A stretch of DNA of 64,000 bases from Metabacillus litoralis. Its GTDB lineage: Bacteria > Bacillota > Bacilli > Bacillales > Bacillaceae. The notes under the pieces were generated by a model. It was given only the letters and a program-made list of their open reading frames with translations, was not told the origin of the DNA and did no database searches. Made by a program: the position numbers and the translations under genes. Position 1 is the first letter of the stretch. Each line of letters opens with the position of its first letter. Location: NCBI RefSeq assembly GCF_007994985.1, contig NZ_VOQF01000004.1:124001-188000 (forward strand), read 5' to 3'. Shown here in pieces: positions 27,343 through 36,304 of the stretch.

Positions 27343-27741
27343 CTAATTTTGAAATAGAAATGGGTCATACCCAACCGTTTCAAATGTATTACCTTTAAAA
27401 TTATGATCATGTTTAGGTCGTTCTTCCTCAGAATACAGAACTCCACCAAATTCCACTTCTAATGGTTGATCATAATTATAATAAGTTCGATTTTCAATGA
27501 GGTGGTAATGATCACCATTTTCCATGGGAATAGCAGGACCTGTTTTACCATAATAGCGATGATAATGGTTATTTTCATAAGAGGTAATACCTCTAAACAA
27601 ATGAAAATGTTGATCAAGTGCATTCCCATTTACCATTCTAGTAAAACCTTCAACAAAATGATAATGCCCATTATCTATTGTTGTTCTTGTAAAATAACGA
27701 TGTGCATGATGTGGTTTTATCTGTCCTATTCTCATATTCAT
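27343..27741 (-). CDS. ymaF: YmaF-family histidine-rich protein
   Basis: This 132-residue protein matches the YmaF family, which consists of repeated His-x-His units alternating with short strands: PHHAHRYFTRT, NGHYHFVEGFT, DQHFHLFRGIT, NNHYHRYYGKT and NGDHYHLIENRT. The spacing suggests a beta structure with clustered histidines that could bind metal, although the function is unknown. Length agrees with B. subtilis YmaF (137). GGAGGAAAAG precedes the ATG. It is convergent with thiC, with only 40 bases between stop codons, containing an imperfect hairpin. Confidence 0.88.
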   Translation of the reverse strand: MNMRIGQIKPHHAHRYFTRTTIDNGHYHFVEGFTRMVNGNALDQHFHLFRGITSYENNHYHRYYGKTGPAIPMENGDHYHLIENRTYYNYDQPLEVEFGGVLYSEEERPKHDHNFKGNTFETVGYDPFLFQN

Positions 27742-27813
27742 TCTTTTCCTCCAACTACCATCCTACTTTCTTTTTATGTTGGTCGCGGGAGGTTTGTTAG
27801 TTGTACAAAAAAA

Positions 27814-28953
27814 TTATTCTGGTAATTCTTCTTCATCATGTATCACACCAACATGATCCATTTCAGCTGTAACATTTATATCAAATTCTAAATTTGAATA
27901 GATGTTATTCCATGTTTCTATCTTTTCAGACTCTTTACCTTTATTCATTGCTCGATATTTTAACCCAAATCCAATTGGATCAACTTTTTCCTTTTGTAAT
28001 TGCATAAGTAAGTCAAGTATTTTACTTTCTAACTGTTTTTCTAGTAACTTTTCATATTCTTTTATTTTTGTATCCTCTAAATCATCAAATGCTTCCTCAA
28101 CAACTCCATTAACTTTTATTTTATAGGAAATTTTACTTGGAGATTTTTCATTCACAATTAGATCGTAGTTTGCTTTCACATTATCTGTTGAAAAAATAAA
28201 ATAAGGGCTATTGTCTTCATTATCTACTCTAATATCAAATTTCGATACATGTACCATTAACATATTAAGAAATTTCGTCTGTTCCTTTTCTAACACCAAA
28301 GCTACCTTCATATTTGAAAATATACTAATTGTATTAATAGCTAGTTCATTTTCTTCTGTTTTTATTATTGGTAAAATAGGGCTAACACCACGTTCTACTT
28401 GTTTTCTTGTAAAATCAAATAAATAAACAGTATGTATATAAGGAGTTTCCGTTCCAGCGGAACTAAAAGTTAAAAAAAGTGAATTTGATGGAATTCGTTC
28501 CCCCACTGGTTTTGCTTCTAAAACCTCTAAAGCTGTTGGACTTCCAATTGCTGCCCATGCTATATCCTTTATATCACGACGCCTTTCAAACCAATCAAAT
28601 ATATGTTCAAGGTCTTCTCCCTTTGCAAGTTCTTCACCAAAAACAATTACTTTTGCATGACTAAAATCAAACTCTTTATCAACTTTTGACTTCATTAATC
28701 GTACTGCTTCTGATATTGATTGGGCCGATTCTGTAATAATTTTTGCTTCATCACTTCCTGATTTTGATTCATTTGAAGGAACTGCAAGCTTTAATGTAAC
28801 ATCATACTTGTTTTCCTCTTTAGATTTATCAACACCAATTGACACGACAAAAAAACGTTTATCTATATCTTTATAACCACAACCAGAAGTAAGAAACAAT
28901 AACAAGACAATGGTCAATAAAAGCAACCTTCTTATCATTTTAGCTTTGACCAT
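27814..28953 (-). CDS. Ger(x)C-family germinant receptor lipoprotein (C subunit)
   Basis: This 379-residue protein is the lipoprotein subunit of a spore germinant receptor in the inner spore membrane. It has a signal peptide with lipobox LTSGC (Cys about 25), then the N-terminal GerAC domain beginning YKDIDKRFFVVSIGVDK and the C-terminal domain ending in the YRAMNKGKESEKIETWNNIYSNLE segment. It is the last gene of an A-B-C operon (A at 31377, B at 30034) and its start overlaps the B gene by 14 bases. Sigma-G control is expected for the family. Sequence features do not reveal the germinant. Confidence 0.92.
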   Translation of the reverse strand: MVKAKMIRRLLLLTIVLLLFLTSGCGYKDIDKRFFVVSIGVDKSKEENKYDVTLKLAVPSNESKSGSDEAKIITESAQSISEAVRLMKSKVDKEFDFSHAKVIVFGEELAKGEDLEHIFDWFERRRDIKDIAWAAIGSPTALEVLEAKPVGERIPSNSLFLTFSSAGTETPYIHTVYLFDFTRKQVERGVSPILPIIKTEENELAINTISIFSNMKVALVLEKEQTKFLNMLMVHVSKFDIRVDNEDNSPYFIFSTDNVKANYDLIVNEKSPSKISYKIKVNGVVEEAFDDLEDTKIKEYEKLLEKQLESKILDLLMQLQKEKVDPIGFGLKYRAMNKGKESEKIETWNNIYSNLEFDINVTAEMDHVGVIHDEEELPE

Positions 28954-30034
28954 CCTTTCTTTTTAAAATCCACTTTAACAAAAGTAAGCCTATTATTTGT
29001 GCGGGTAAAAGAAAAAGGAGCCATAGTTTCGCAAGGCTGCTAACAAATATCTCTTCTACAAATAGTTGAAAAATGATAGCAACAACTGAAAATACACTTG
29101 CGATGAGCAGAGGCATAATATTTCTTTTCTTTATTTCAAGCTTCGGAACAACTGATTTGATTTGTTCAAGAGCAACATGCCAATGAAGAATAACACTTGC
29201 AAGTGATACATTTATATATAATCCCAAAAATAAAATACTTACCCGTTCAATTATCCACAATTCTATTCTTATTGCATCTGTCGTTGCGATCCATGGATAG
29301 GTAAAGGATGCTACCCCATCGAAACCATGCAGACCGATAGGAATGAAATAAGTTGTAACTAAGGTAATAAGTCCAAGAAGTGCTACTAACCATAAATATT
29401 TTAATTTAACATCTTTATAATACCGATTAAAAATAACTAAATTTGCATAACCACTAAACACAAATAATGCAGTAGACAATGTTTGTATATTTGGTATTTC
29501 CCAAAAGTAGGTTACCGCTATTTGGATAGACTCCCACATCATATATTCATTTGTATAAGACTTGTAAATCACAAAAGCTATTAAAGGTAAATTAACTAAT
29601 AAGATGATTTCCGTTGCAAAGAGAACCTTTTTCGATTCCATAACAACACCAAAGATAATGAGAAACAAAAAAGCAGATATGATTAAAAGCTCATTCATAT
29701 CAGGGTTAATAAATTGTTTTGAAATACTTGTAAATGCTAACAAAGTGATTAGTCCAGCTATAAACCATAAACTCCCTTGTGCAACTAAGTATGTAATTCG
29801 GAACCATTTTGATGTGTATTTTTCTAATATTTCAGGTAAACCCATATATGGAAATTCACTTAAATATTTTGTATACAGGTAGATAATTATCATTCCTACT
29901 GGAACCGCTAAAAGAATTGCTAAAATTGATCCACTTGTTCTCTGTTCAAGCAACATTTTAGGAACATACGCTACGATGTTTGTTAGCATGTTTAAGATAA
30001 GCATCATATAAATATATCTTTTTGACATAATCAA
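28940..30034 (-). CDS. GerAB-type germinant receptor permease (B subunit)
   Basis: The 364-residue protein has ten predicted membrane helices and belongs to the APC-superfamily endospore germination permeases. In B. subtilis GerAB binds the amino-acid germinant in this subunit. Typical segments are QRTSGSILAILLAVPVGMII near the N terminus and the ERVSILFLGLYINVSLAS helix near 265-282. Starts and stops overlap neighbours (4 bases with A, 14 with C), indicating tight coupling. The gene could start at the second Met (MSKRYIYMM), six bases later. Confidence 0.93.
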   Translation of the reverse strand: MIMSKRYIYMMLILNMLTNIVAYVPKMLLEQRTSGSILAILLAVPVGMIIIYLYTKYLSEFPYMGLPEILEKYTSKWFRITYLVAQGSLWFIAGLITLLAFTSISKQFINPDMNELLIISAFLFLIIFGVVMESKKVLFATEIILLVNLPLIAFVIYKSYTNEYMMWESIQIAVTYFWEIPNIQTLSTALFVFSGYANLVIFNRYYKDVKLKYLWLVALLGLITLVTTYFIPIGLHGFDGVASFTYPWIATTDAIRIELWIIERVSILFLGLYINVSLASVILHWHVALEQIKSVVPKLEIKKRNIMPLLIASVFSVVAIIFQLFVEEIFVSSLAKLWLLFLLPAQIIGLLLLKWILKRKDGQS

Positions 30035-31377
30035 CTTCCTATTTTTGATTCTTTCATTTCTTCTCGAAGAAATAATTGTAAATACGGTTTTCCAAAGCTA
30101 TTCAAGTTAACTAGATAATAAATAATTGCTAGTAACCCAATAAGTACACCTACTAATCCAAGAATAGTAGCTAAAACTAATAACAAATATTTAATAACAC
30201 GCATCGCAAAGCTCATTTCATTAATAGGTATAACAAAATTTGAAATGGCTACCGCCGAAACAATGATAATCATAATATTACTAACAAGTCCTGCTTCTGT
30301 AGCAGCTTGTCCTAAAATAAGTCCACCTACTGTAGTAGCAGTTGGTCCAATCGCTTTTGGTAATCGTAAACTCGCTTCTGTTAATAATTCCATCATAATT
30401 AACATAAATAACACTTCAATATAAGCTGGAAAAGGAACAGCTGCCCTGCTACCAGCAATTGATAATGCAAGTTGTACCCGAAACAACTCAGGGTTATAGG
30501 CAGTCATTCCTACATAAATTGCAGGCAATAATATGGCTACACCTAAACCAAAATACCGTAAAACAAGCAGGAATTTGGTAATCCAATAAGGCTGGTAAAT
30601 ATCATCCATCGAGCTCATAAAATCAAAGAATACTGATGGAATAACAAGCGCAAACCTCGTTCCTTCAAGCATAATAATGATTTTCCCTTTAGATAAATTA
30701 TAAGCAATTCGATCAGGGCGTTCCGTAATCACTATTGTTGGAAATAACGTGGTTTTTCTAACACTCATTAATCTAGATAATTGACCCGCAGACTGAATGA
30801 CATCAACCTTTGAAGAGTCTAGCTTTTTTTTGACTTCTTTTAATACGCTTTGATCAACCTCTTTAGAATCATAAATGATTTTTATCCCCGTTTGTGATTT
30901 CTCCCCAATGATCGCATCCTCAAAAGCTAAAGTTACTTGATGATAACGATTTCTCAAGATATTTATATTTGTTTCTAAATCTTCACTTAAACCTGTTTGA
31001 GGTCCCTGAATTGTTGTTTCAATTGTAGTATCTGGTATTGTTTTATTTACAAATTGCTTTACTTCTAGAGTTAAGATTTCAGATTGGAAAAATAGTAGCA
31101 TTGAACCTCTTATTAGTAACTCAGTTGGATCGTCCTTTTCCTTTAATACCTTTACCCCTGCTAATGATTTGATATAAGTTTTATATTCTTTTATATTTTC
31201 TTCTTCAAAAAAGGGTGTAAATATATCTTGATGAATTTTTTGTTTATCGCAAATGCTGCTTAAATAACAAAATTCACAGAATGAAGTGTTAGATTCAAGT
31301 TTTTGAAACACTAAATCTGTTGAATTCTTAAATTTTCTTTGAATAGATTCCTTTATATCCACTCTCTTATCGCTCAT
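30031..31377 (-). CDS. GerAA-type germinant receptor protein (A subunit)
   Basis: This A subunit has a soluble N-terminal part (about 1-225) and a C-terminal membrane region with about five helices, beginning TRFALVIPSVFFDFMSSMDD. The conserved PFPAYIEVLFMLIMMELLTE and LGQAATEAGLVS segments are present. I start at ATG 31377 (MSDKRVDIKES), which follows GGAGAGG by 7 bases; the upstream GTG at 31392 lies inside that site. At 448 residues it is shorter than most GerAA proteins because the N-terminal domain is compact. A cysteine cluster near residues 33-43 (CEFCYLSSICD) is unusual. It heads the A-B-C operon. Confidence 0.93.
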   Translation of the reverse strand: MSDKRVDIKESIQRKFKNSTDLVFQKLESNTSFCEFCYLSSICDKQKIHQDIFTPFFEEENIKEYKTYIKSLAGVKVLKEKDDPTELLIRGSMLLFFQSEILTLEVKQFVNKTIPDTTIETTIQGPQTGLSEDLETNINILRNRYHQVTLAFEDAIIGEKSQTGIKIIYDSKEVDQSVLKEVKKKLDSSKVDVIQSAGQLSRLMSVRKTTLFPTIVITERPDRIAYNLSKGKIIIMLEGTRFALVIPSVFFDFMSSMDDIYQPYWITKFLLVLRYFGLGVAILLPAIYVGMTAYNPELFRVQLALSIAGSRAAVPFPAYIEVLFMLIMMELLTEASLRLPKAIGPTATTVGGLILGQAATEAGLVSNIMIIIVSAVAISNFVIPINEMSFAMRVIKYLLLVLATILGLVGVLIGLLAIIYYLVNLNSFGKPYLQLFLREEMKESKIGS

Positions 31378-31515
31378 AAAAAACCTCTCCACCGTATACG
31401 TCTTTTACCTATCGTTAACTGCTACATAAATATTCATACCTCAATATCAAGAATAATTTACTTATCCCTATCAAATAATACCAAAGGTACATAACTTAAA
31501 TCGGAGGTTCCTACC

Positions 31516-32475
31516 ATGAAGAAATTATTACTTATAACAGGTTTATTATTACTATTTGGCTTCCAAACAGTACATGCAGCTCCGCCAGAATCAGAAGTTA
31601 ATTCACTCTTAGAAGATCTAGGATGGACAGAAGAAGAATTAACTACTTACCTAAAAGAAACATACGATCTAACATTAGAAGAAATTGAAACAACAGAAGA
31701 GTTAACATTGCTTTTAGGAACACCAATTACGCCTGAGAATTTAGAACAACTTTTAACTGACTATGAATTAACCAGACCTGAGTTAGATGTTTTATTATCT
31801 GAATTTGGTGAAACTGTTGAAGATTACGTATTTATTGAAGATCTTGATCTTGCAATTAGCTTTTACAGTGATCATGATAGTGAAATATCAGAAATTGAAG
31901 ATTTTCTAGCACTCATAGGGTTAACAGATGAGGAAGTTGAAACATTATTTACACATTTTATGGAGCTTGATCAAGAGAAACTAGAGCAACAAATGGAGGA
32001 AATTGTAGCTAGACTTGATCCATTTTTAGCAATGGATGGTATGGAAGAGTTAACACCAGCACAAGAAGATGAGTTAGTTACCATACTTCAAAATATGATG
32101 ACCGCTCTACAGCTTAAACCACAATTTTATTTAAAAGACAATAATGGTGTAGAAACAGCTGTTACTTTTAAAGAATTAATTAGTATGGATGAATTGTATG
32201 GAAATCAGCTTGTTATCAATCTATACAACACAAGTGGTGAGCTATTATTAGACATGCAATTTTCTGAAGATATGTTAAGCTCTGAGTTCCTTATTGAATC
32301 TGGTATTGAATTTGCTGAACTTGGGGATATAGCTGGAGAATTAACTGCATTACAACATAACCGTTTACCAGACACTGCATCCTCTTTATGGTTAAATATG
32401 TTGCTCGGGGTTTTAATTATAGCTGTTGGATTAATTGGATTCTTCTATCCTAAACGAACAATAAAGGAACAGTAA
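31516..32475 (+). CDS. processed acidic surface protein with LPDTA sorting signal
   Basis: The 319-residue protein is very acidic and fits the processed acidic surface protein family that accompanies class D sortases. It has a signal peptide (about 1-22, ending VHA), then helical repeats rich in Glu and Leu with related motifs (LGWTEEELTTYLKETYDLTL, LTDYELTRPELDVLLSEFG, LALIGLTDEEVETLFTHFM). The end is a sortase signal: LPDTA (about 284-288), a membrane helix and the tail YPKRTIKEQ. GGAGG precedes the ATG. The sortase gene begins at the base after its stop codon, so the two are one transcription unit and the protein is the obvious substrate. Confidence 0.9.
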   Translation: MKKLLLITGLLLLFGFQTVHAAPPESEVNSLLEDLGWTEEELTTYLKETYDLTLEEIETTEELTLLLGTPITPENLEQLLTDYELTRPELDVLLSEFGETVEDYVFIEDLDLAISFYSDHDSEISEIEDFLALIGLTDEEVETLFTHFMELDQEKLEQQMEEIVARLDPFLAMDGMEELTPAQEDELVTILQNMMTALQLKPQFYLKDNNGVETAVTFKELISMDELYGNQLVINLYNTSGELLLDMQFSEDMLSSEFLIESGIEFAELGDIAGELTALQHNRLPDTASSLWLNMLLGVLIIAVGLIGFFYPKRTIKEQ

Positions 32476-33066
32476 ATGAGTAAACGTCTGTCTATCTTTC
32501 TAATTGTTATCGGAATTGCCTTTTTATCTTATCAACTTTATTGGATTTTATATGGTTTAAAGGCTGAAGAAAATGACAATATAAAAATCGTTAACAATAT
32601 AATAGAAAATCCAAATCAAGCTCAATCAGTTGATGTAACTGCTCAAGTTTTTCAAGAAGGAGAAAAACTTGGTTCATTAATAATTCCTAAGCTTGATCAA
32701 ACAATCGCTATATTTGAGGGAGATAGTAAAGAGATTTTAAAAAAGGGAATTGGTCATGTTATAACAACTCCTTTACCAGGGGAGGAAAATAATTCTGTTT
32801 TAGCAGGTCATCGTGATACTTTTTTTCGTAATCTTGACAAATTAGAAATTGGCGACAAACTTCTTATCGAAAGAAGTGATATTTATTTCATTTATAAAAT
32901 CAAGAAAATTCGAATTGTTGATAAAGATGACAAAACAGTCATTGTTCCGCGTCCTAGAAGCACGTTAACACTTACAACCTGTTACCCTTTTACTTATATC
33001 GGACCGGCGCCACAAAGATATATTATTGAAGCTGAATTAATAAAGAAGCCAAAAATAGAGCTGTAG
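32476..33066 (+). CDS. class D sortase
   Basis: The 196-residue transpeptidase attaches LPxTA/LPxTS-type proteins to peptidoglycan. It has one N-terminal membrane anchor (about 5-27) and a sortase domain with catalytic His in LAGHRDTFF (about 112), Cys in LTLTTCYPF (about 173) and Arg in GPAPQRYIIEA (about 186). The T-L-T-T-C-Y-P-F form is typical of class D, as is coupling with an acidic LPxTA protein. The gene follows that protein with no gap and uses an AAAGGA site inside the upstream coding end. The amylopullulanase with LPSTA at 7.1 kb is a second potential substrate. Confidence 0.92.
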   Translation: MSKRLSIFLIVIGIAFLSYQLYWILYGLKAEENDNIKIVNNIIENPNQAQSVDVTAQVFQEGEKLGSLIIPKLDQTIAIFEGDSKEILKKGIGHVITTPLPGEENNSVLAGHRDTFFRNLDKLEIGDKLLIERSDIYFIYKIKKIRIVDKDDKTVIVPRPRSTLTLTTCYPFTYIGPAPQRYIIEAELIKKPKIEL

Positions 33067-33109
33067 GGATTATTTAATACATGCAAAAATATTGTAGCTA
33101 ATACAGAGT

Positions 33110-33480
33110 TGAGGCTGAGACATAAGTATATAAGCTAATAATAAACCCGAATTATTAGGTGATATTTCAATTAATCGTTCTCCTAATAATTCGGGTCTTT
33201 ATTTGCTGTTTTCAATAGATTTTTGATTTTGCTACTATTTTTAAGAACTAGTGGAATGGAGTGGAAGACACTAAGACTCCTTCGGGGATAGAGGAAGTGC
33301 TAAAGACATGAGGACTTAGCTTCCGCTCGGGTGAATCTTATGTCTGCAGCACAACGGAACAAGCTTGTTTTTCCAGCTTAACTGATTAAATAGATAACAG
33401 TATTATATATTAAAATATTTTAGATTAATTTAGATTTACTCGTTTTTATGGATGATCTTTTCAAATTATGTCCCACCTCA
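33110..33480 (+). repeat. dispersed repeat family 1, copy B (most complete)
   Basis: This 371-bp element is bounded by terminal inverted repeats TGAGGCTGAGACATAA and TTATGTCCCACCTCA. Near its left end is a long hairpin (33145-33196). The internal blocks match copies A and C in the same order. It fills the gap between the convergent sortase and PLD genes and contains no ORF. Confidence 0.85.
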
Positions 33481-33486
33481 TTTTAA

Positions 33487-34929
33487 TTAATATGTTGTAA
33501 AAGCAAATAGTTTCTGAATTAGGTATAAAACATATTTAAATAGTGGTAGTTTATCTTGATATTCTTCATAATCTAATGTGTATGTTCCGTTAGAATTATT
33601 CCATAATCTACTAAAATAGTCTTTCACTTCCTTTATAACTTCTTCATTATGAGTTGAGGTAATTTTTAAATTAGTTTCTAAGTTATAATTATCTAAATTT
33701 CGTTCGGTAAAATTTGCAGAGCCGCCGATTATGATATTTTCATTACTTTTTTCTATAAAAATCAATTTAGAGTGAAATTGTTCTTTACCTGTATTATACC
33801 AACGAATATTTATTTTCCCTTGTGATAATTGAGTTAGCTCTGCTGCCACAGGCAAATTAGGTAGTCCCATCTTTTCTGAACCAAATGCATTTTGATTCGG
33901 ATCGAGAATAAGATTTATAATAACACCACGTTTAGCTGCAGATTTTAATGCCTCAAGCACTTCTGTATCTGCTAAATAAAACATCGCCATCCAAATAGTA
34001 TCTTTATCTTTTGTATCATTAAGATCTTTAATAAGGTGTTTTTGAATTTTCCCTTCAGTTAACAGCTGCACGGATAAACGTCCATCATCCTTATTGTTAT
34101 ACACACTTTGCGGAAATTGTTTATCACCGCCTGAAAAATTGGCTACTGCTTGTTCTGTTTTGAGAACCTCATTAACTATTGCTCCGTTTACCTTAAAAGC
34201 TATATTAGAATGAAAGCCGCTAGCGTTATGAGCATTTGCTGACGTGATAATGACTGAATTTTCAGTAGCAATAACTTTTCTATGATTTGCTTTTATATTC
34301 ATCAATTTTAAATAAGACCTTAGCGTAACATCAGGAGCTTCCTCTGCTAATGGGTTAGGAAGCCAGCCTATCCCCTCTTGTCCAAACCATTGAAAAGTAG
34401 TTCTCCATATTCCTGAAAAAATAGGATTTGGATCTCTTAATTTATTCAAGTTTGTATAAATAACAGTCATATTATTTTCTTTTAACAATTGATGTTGCTT
34501 TACGACATGTGAACTATAACTTGTATTAATTTTATCTGTTATAACCACAATCTCTATGTCGGGGTTTTTTCTCTTATGGTTAATAAGTTCATTTATAAGA
34601 TTTTCACTTAGTTTAGGAAAATCCTGACCTTCATCTACATAGCTATTTAATAAAAACATATCAATCACTATAAAATCTTTTGCTTCTCTTATTGTTTCAT
34701 TAATTTTACTGAATATTGATTGATCAATCACTTGATGATTATTTTTATCTTTATACGTAAGGTCATAAATAAATTCAACATCATCAACTTTATATGTTGG
34801 ACTTTCGTATGAGATACCTCTTGGTAAAGTTTTGTATGTATGGTATATGCTCACAGATGTGACTGTCAAAGCTAAAATGATAAAAAGCCAAATCCATTTC
34901 CGATTTAATAAGGTTTTAATTTTCTTCAT
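33487..34929 (-). CDS. phospholipase D-like membrane-anchored protein
   Basis: The 480-residue protein has an N-terminal membrane anchor (about 12-30) and two phospholipase D-type domains. The catalytic-type motifs are NHRKVIATENSVIITSANAH (about 214-233) and HSKLIFIEKSNENIIIGGSAN (from about 395). Each keeps H-x-K, the trailing S-A-N and a Glu where classic PLDs have Asp. The fold resembles cardiolipin synthases, but length and anchor suggest an extracytoplasmic enzyme of unknown substrate. It is monocistronic, convergent with the sortase operon across repeat copy B. Membrane lipid remodelling is an inference only. Confidence 0.82.
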   Translation of the reverse strand: MKKIKTLLNRKWIWLFIILALTVTSVSIYHTYKTLPRGISYESPTYKVDDVEFIYDLTYKDKNNHQVIDQSIFSKINETIREAKDFIVIDMFLLNSYVDEGQDFPKLSENLINELINHKRKNPDIEIVVITDKINTSYSSHVVKQHQLLKENNMTVIYTNLNKLRDPNPIFSGIWRTTFQWFGQEGIGWLPNPLAEEAPDVTLRSYLKLMNIKANHRKVIATENSVIITSANAHNASGFHSNIAFKVNGAIVNEVLKTEQAVANFSGGDKQFPQSVYNNKDDGRLSVQLLTEGKIQKHLIKDLNDTKDKDTIWMAMFYLADTEVLEALKSAAKRGVIINLILDPNQNAFGSEKMGLPNLPVAAELTQLSQGKINIRWYNTGKEQFHSKLIFIEKSNENIIIGGSANFTERNLDNYNLETNLKITSTHNEEVIKEVKDYFSRLWNNSNGTYTLDYEEYQDKLPLFKYVLYLIQKLFAFTTY

Positions 34930-35059
34930 TGCCCGTCCACTACCTCCACTATCAGTAAAGAAAAATCAACTTGTACTAATATCATTTTTTATAATAGTCC
35001 ATAGAAAAAAGCTACAATTGTAAAACCGTTGAATGTTGAATGGTAGAAATCAAAAAAAG

Positions 35060-35091
35060 TAGGGAACTCACTTTTAACCATGAGATCCCTA
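35060..35091 (-). terminator. terminator of the DUF3243 gene
   Basis: An 11-base stem with one mismatch (35060-35070 with 35081-35091) is followed on the minus strand by a T-run, 22 bases past the stop. Confidence 0.7.
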
Positions 35092-35113
35092 GCTATTTGC
35101 TCTTGATTATTCT

Positions 35114-35446
35114 TTAATCTCTAACTAATTTTACTAACATATGTGATAGCATATGCTGTTCTTCTTCGGAACCCACTAACCACAGTTCTTGAAGTAATTT
35201 TTCTTCTCGATTTCTTGCTTGTTCATGCTTTGAGAGAAAGTTCCCCACTTTTTGTGCAGCAATTGCCAGTTGCTCTTCGGTTAATCCCATTTTCTTCCCC
35301 ATAACAACTTTATCACCTAAAAATTCTTTAAATGATTCAAAATTCTTTAAAATTTCATCTATCTTTTCTTCTCCAAGGCTATTTACCGCTTGCTCTACTT
35401 GATTTATTTTTGCTGATTTTTCTTCAGTACTTTTATGTTCCATCAT
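35114..35446 (-). CDS. DUF3243-family protein (YmfJ-like)
   Basis: The 110-residue cytoplasmic protein matches the DUF3243/YmfJ family through its C-terminal part: FKEFLGDKVVMGKKMGLTEE, then VGNFLSKHEQARNREEKLLQ and ELWLVGSEEEQHMLSHMLVK. B. subtilis YmfJ is about 85 residues; this one has about 25 extra N-terminal residues rich in Glu and Lys. The function is unknown. GGAGAG lies just before the ATG; the second Met is equally possible. A short MITE-like element lies 24 bases upstream of the start, between this gene and the broken ytxH. Confidence 0.85.
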   Translation of the reverse strand: MMEHKSTEEKSAKINQVEQAVNSLGEEKIDEILKNFESFKEFLGDKVVMGKKMGLTEEQLAIAAQKVGNFLSKHEQARNREEKLLQELWLVGSEEEQHMLSHMLVKLVRD

Positions 35447-35469
35447 TATCTCTCCTTTTTTAAATTTAT

Positions 35470-35551
35470 GGCTCTGTTAAACTTTGTTGTTGATTTCCGT
35501 TACAGGCATTCAACAAAGTGCTAATAATCAACATTAAGCTTTAACATAGCC
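35470..35551. mobile_element. MITE-like element, family 2, internally deleted copy
   Basis: This 82-bp sequence repeats the first 41 bases and last 40 or so bases of the 23981-24210 element almost exactly, but lacks the GC-rich centre. The flanks AAATTTAT and TAATTTAT agree at 7 of 8 bases, which is consistent with an 8-bp target duplication. Confidence 0.8.
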
Positions 35552-35558
35552 TAATTTA

Positions 35559-36028
35559 TTAATAGTGATTTAGATTAGCGTTTAACTCAGCTTGAGATTT
35601 TGGTTTGAGATCTTTCGATTCAGTCAAAGAAGTACCTGTATTTTTCAGATCAGATTTAATACCCTTAAGATCTTCTTTGGCTTCCTCAGCAAATGAAGTA
35701 GCCTCATCCGTCACTTCTTTCGCGTCCTCAACAACTTCAGAATTAATTTTATTCACTAGTTTTCTTGCTTCCTGAATCGTGTTTTTTAACGTATCTGAAA
35801 CCTGTTTTGTTTGGTCAAGAAGCTGTTCCTTCACTTCAGCAGGATTTTCTTTCACATGTGTGATTACATTTTTGGAAGTTTCTTCAAGTTAGTTGTGTTC
35901 TCTGACACATTTTTCCTGGTACTTTTATCTAGTAAAGAAATACAACCTCCAATAGCACCTCCAACGATCATACCTTTTAATAGTTTACTATTGTTTTGCT
36001 TCTTCCTGTCTAATATAGCTTGTCTCAT
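35559..36028 (-). pseudogene. YtxH-family envelope protein gene, frameshifted
   Basis: The intact N terminus starts at ATG 36028 after AGGAGG: MRQAILDRKKQNNSKLLKG, then the glycine-rich membrane segment MIVGGAIGGCISLLDKSTRK typical of YtxH proteins. After NVSENTTN the frame turns into KKLPKM and a stop. In the next frame the sequence continues LEETSKNVITHVKENPAEV and runs open to a TAA at 35559, as a helical acidic tail of about 110 residues. Losing one base around 35889-35893, in an AA/AAA context, explains it. The downstream half has its own GTG (35855) but no ribosome site. Confidence 0.85.
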
Positions 36029-36304
36029 ATAGAACCTTCCTCCTAACTCTTCGTTAGTAGACTTATTCCCATTGTAATTAGATGATAAACTTATTATTTA
36101 AGTATCAAGAATCATTACTAGTTTTAATAAATTTTCATTTCCTAAATTCTCATATTGATTTTTCCAGTTGAATTCTATATAATTTTAAACTGTTTGTGAA
36201 ATCATATTTTTAAAAAAATCTATGCTTTAACAAACTTAAAAGAAAATGAATAGGATAATTTTAACTAACTTTAAATTCAACAATTAGGGAAGGAGTAGAA
36301 ATCG

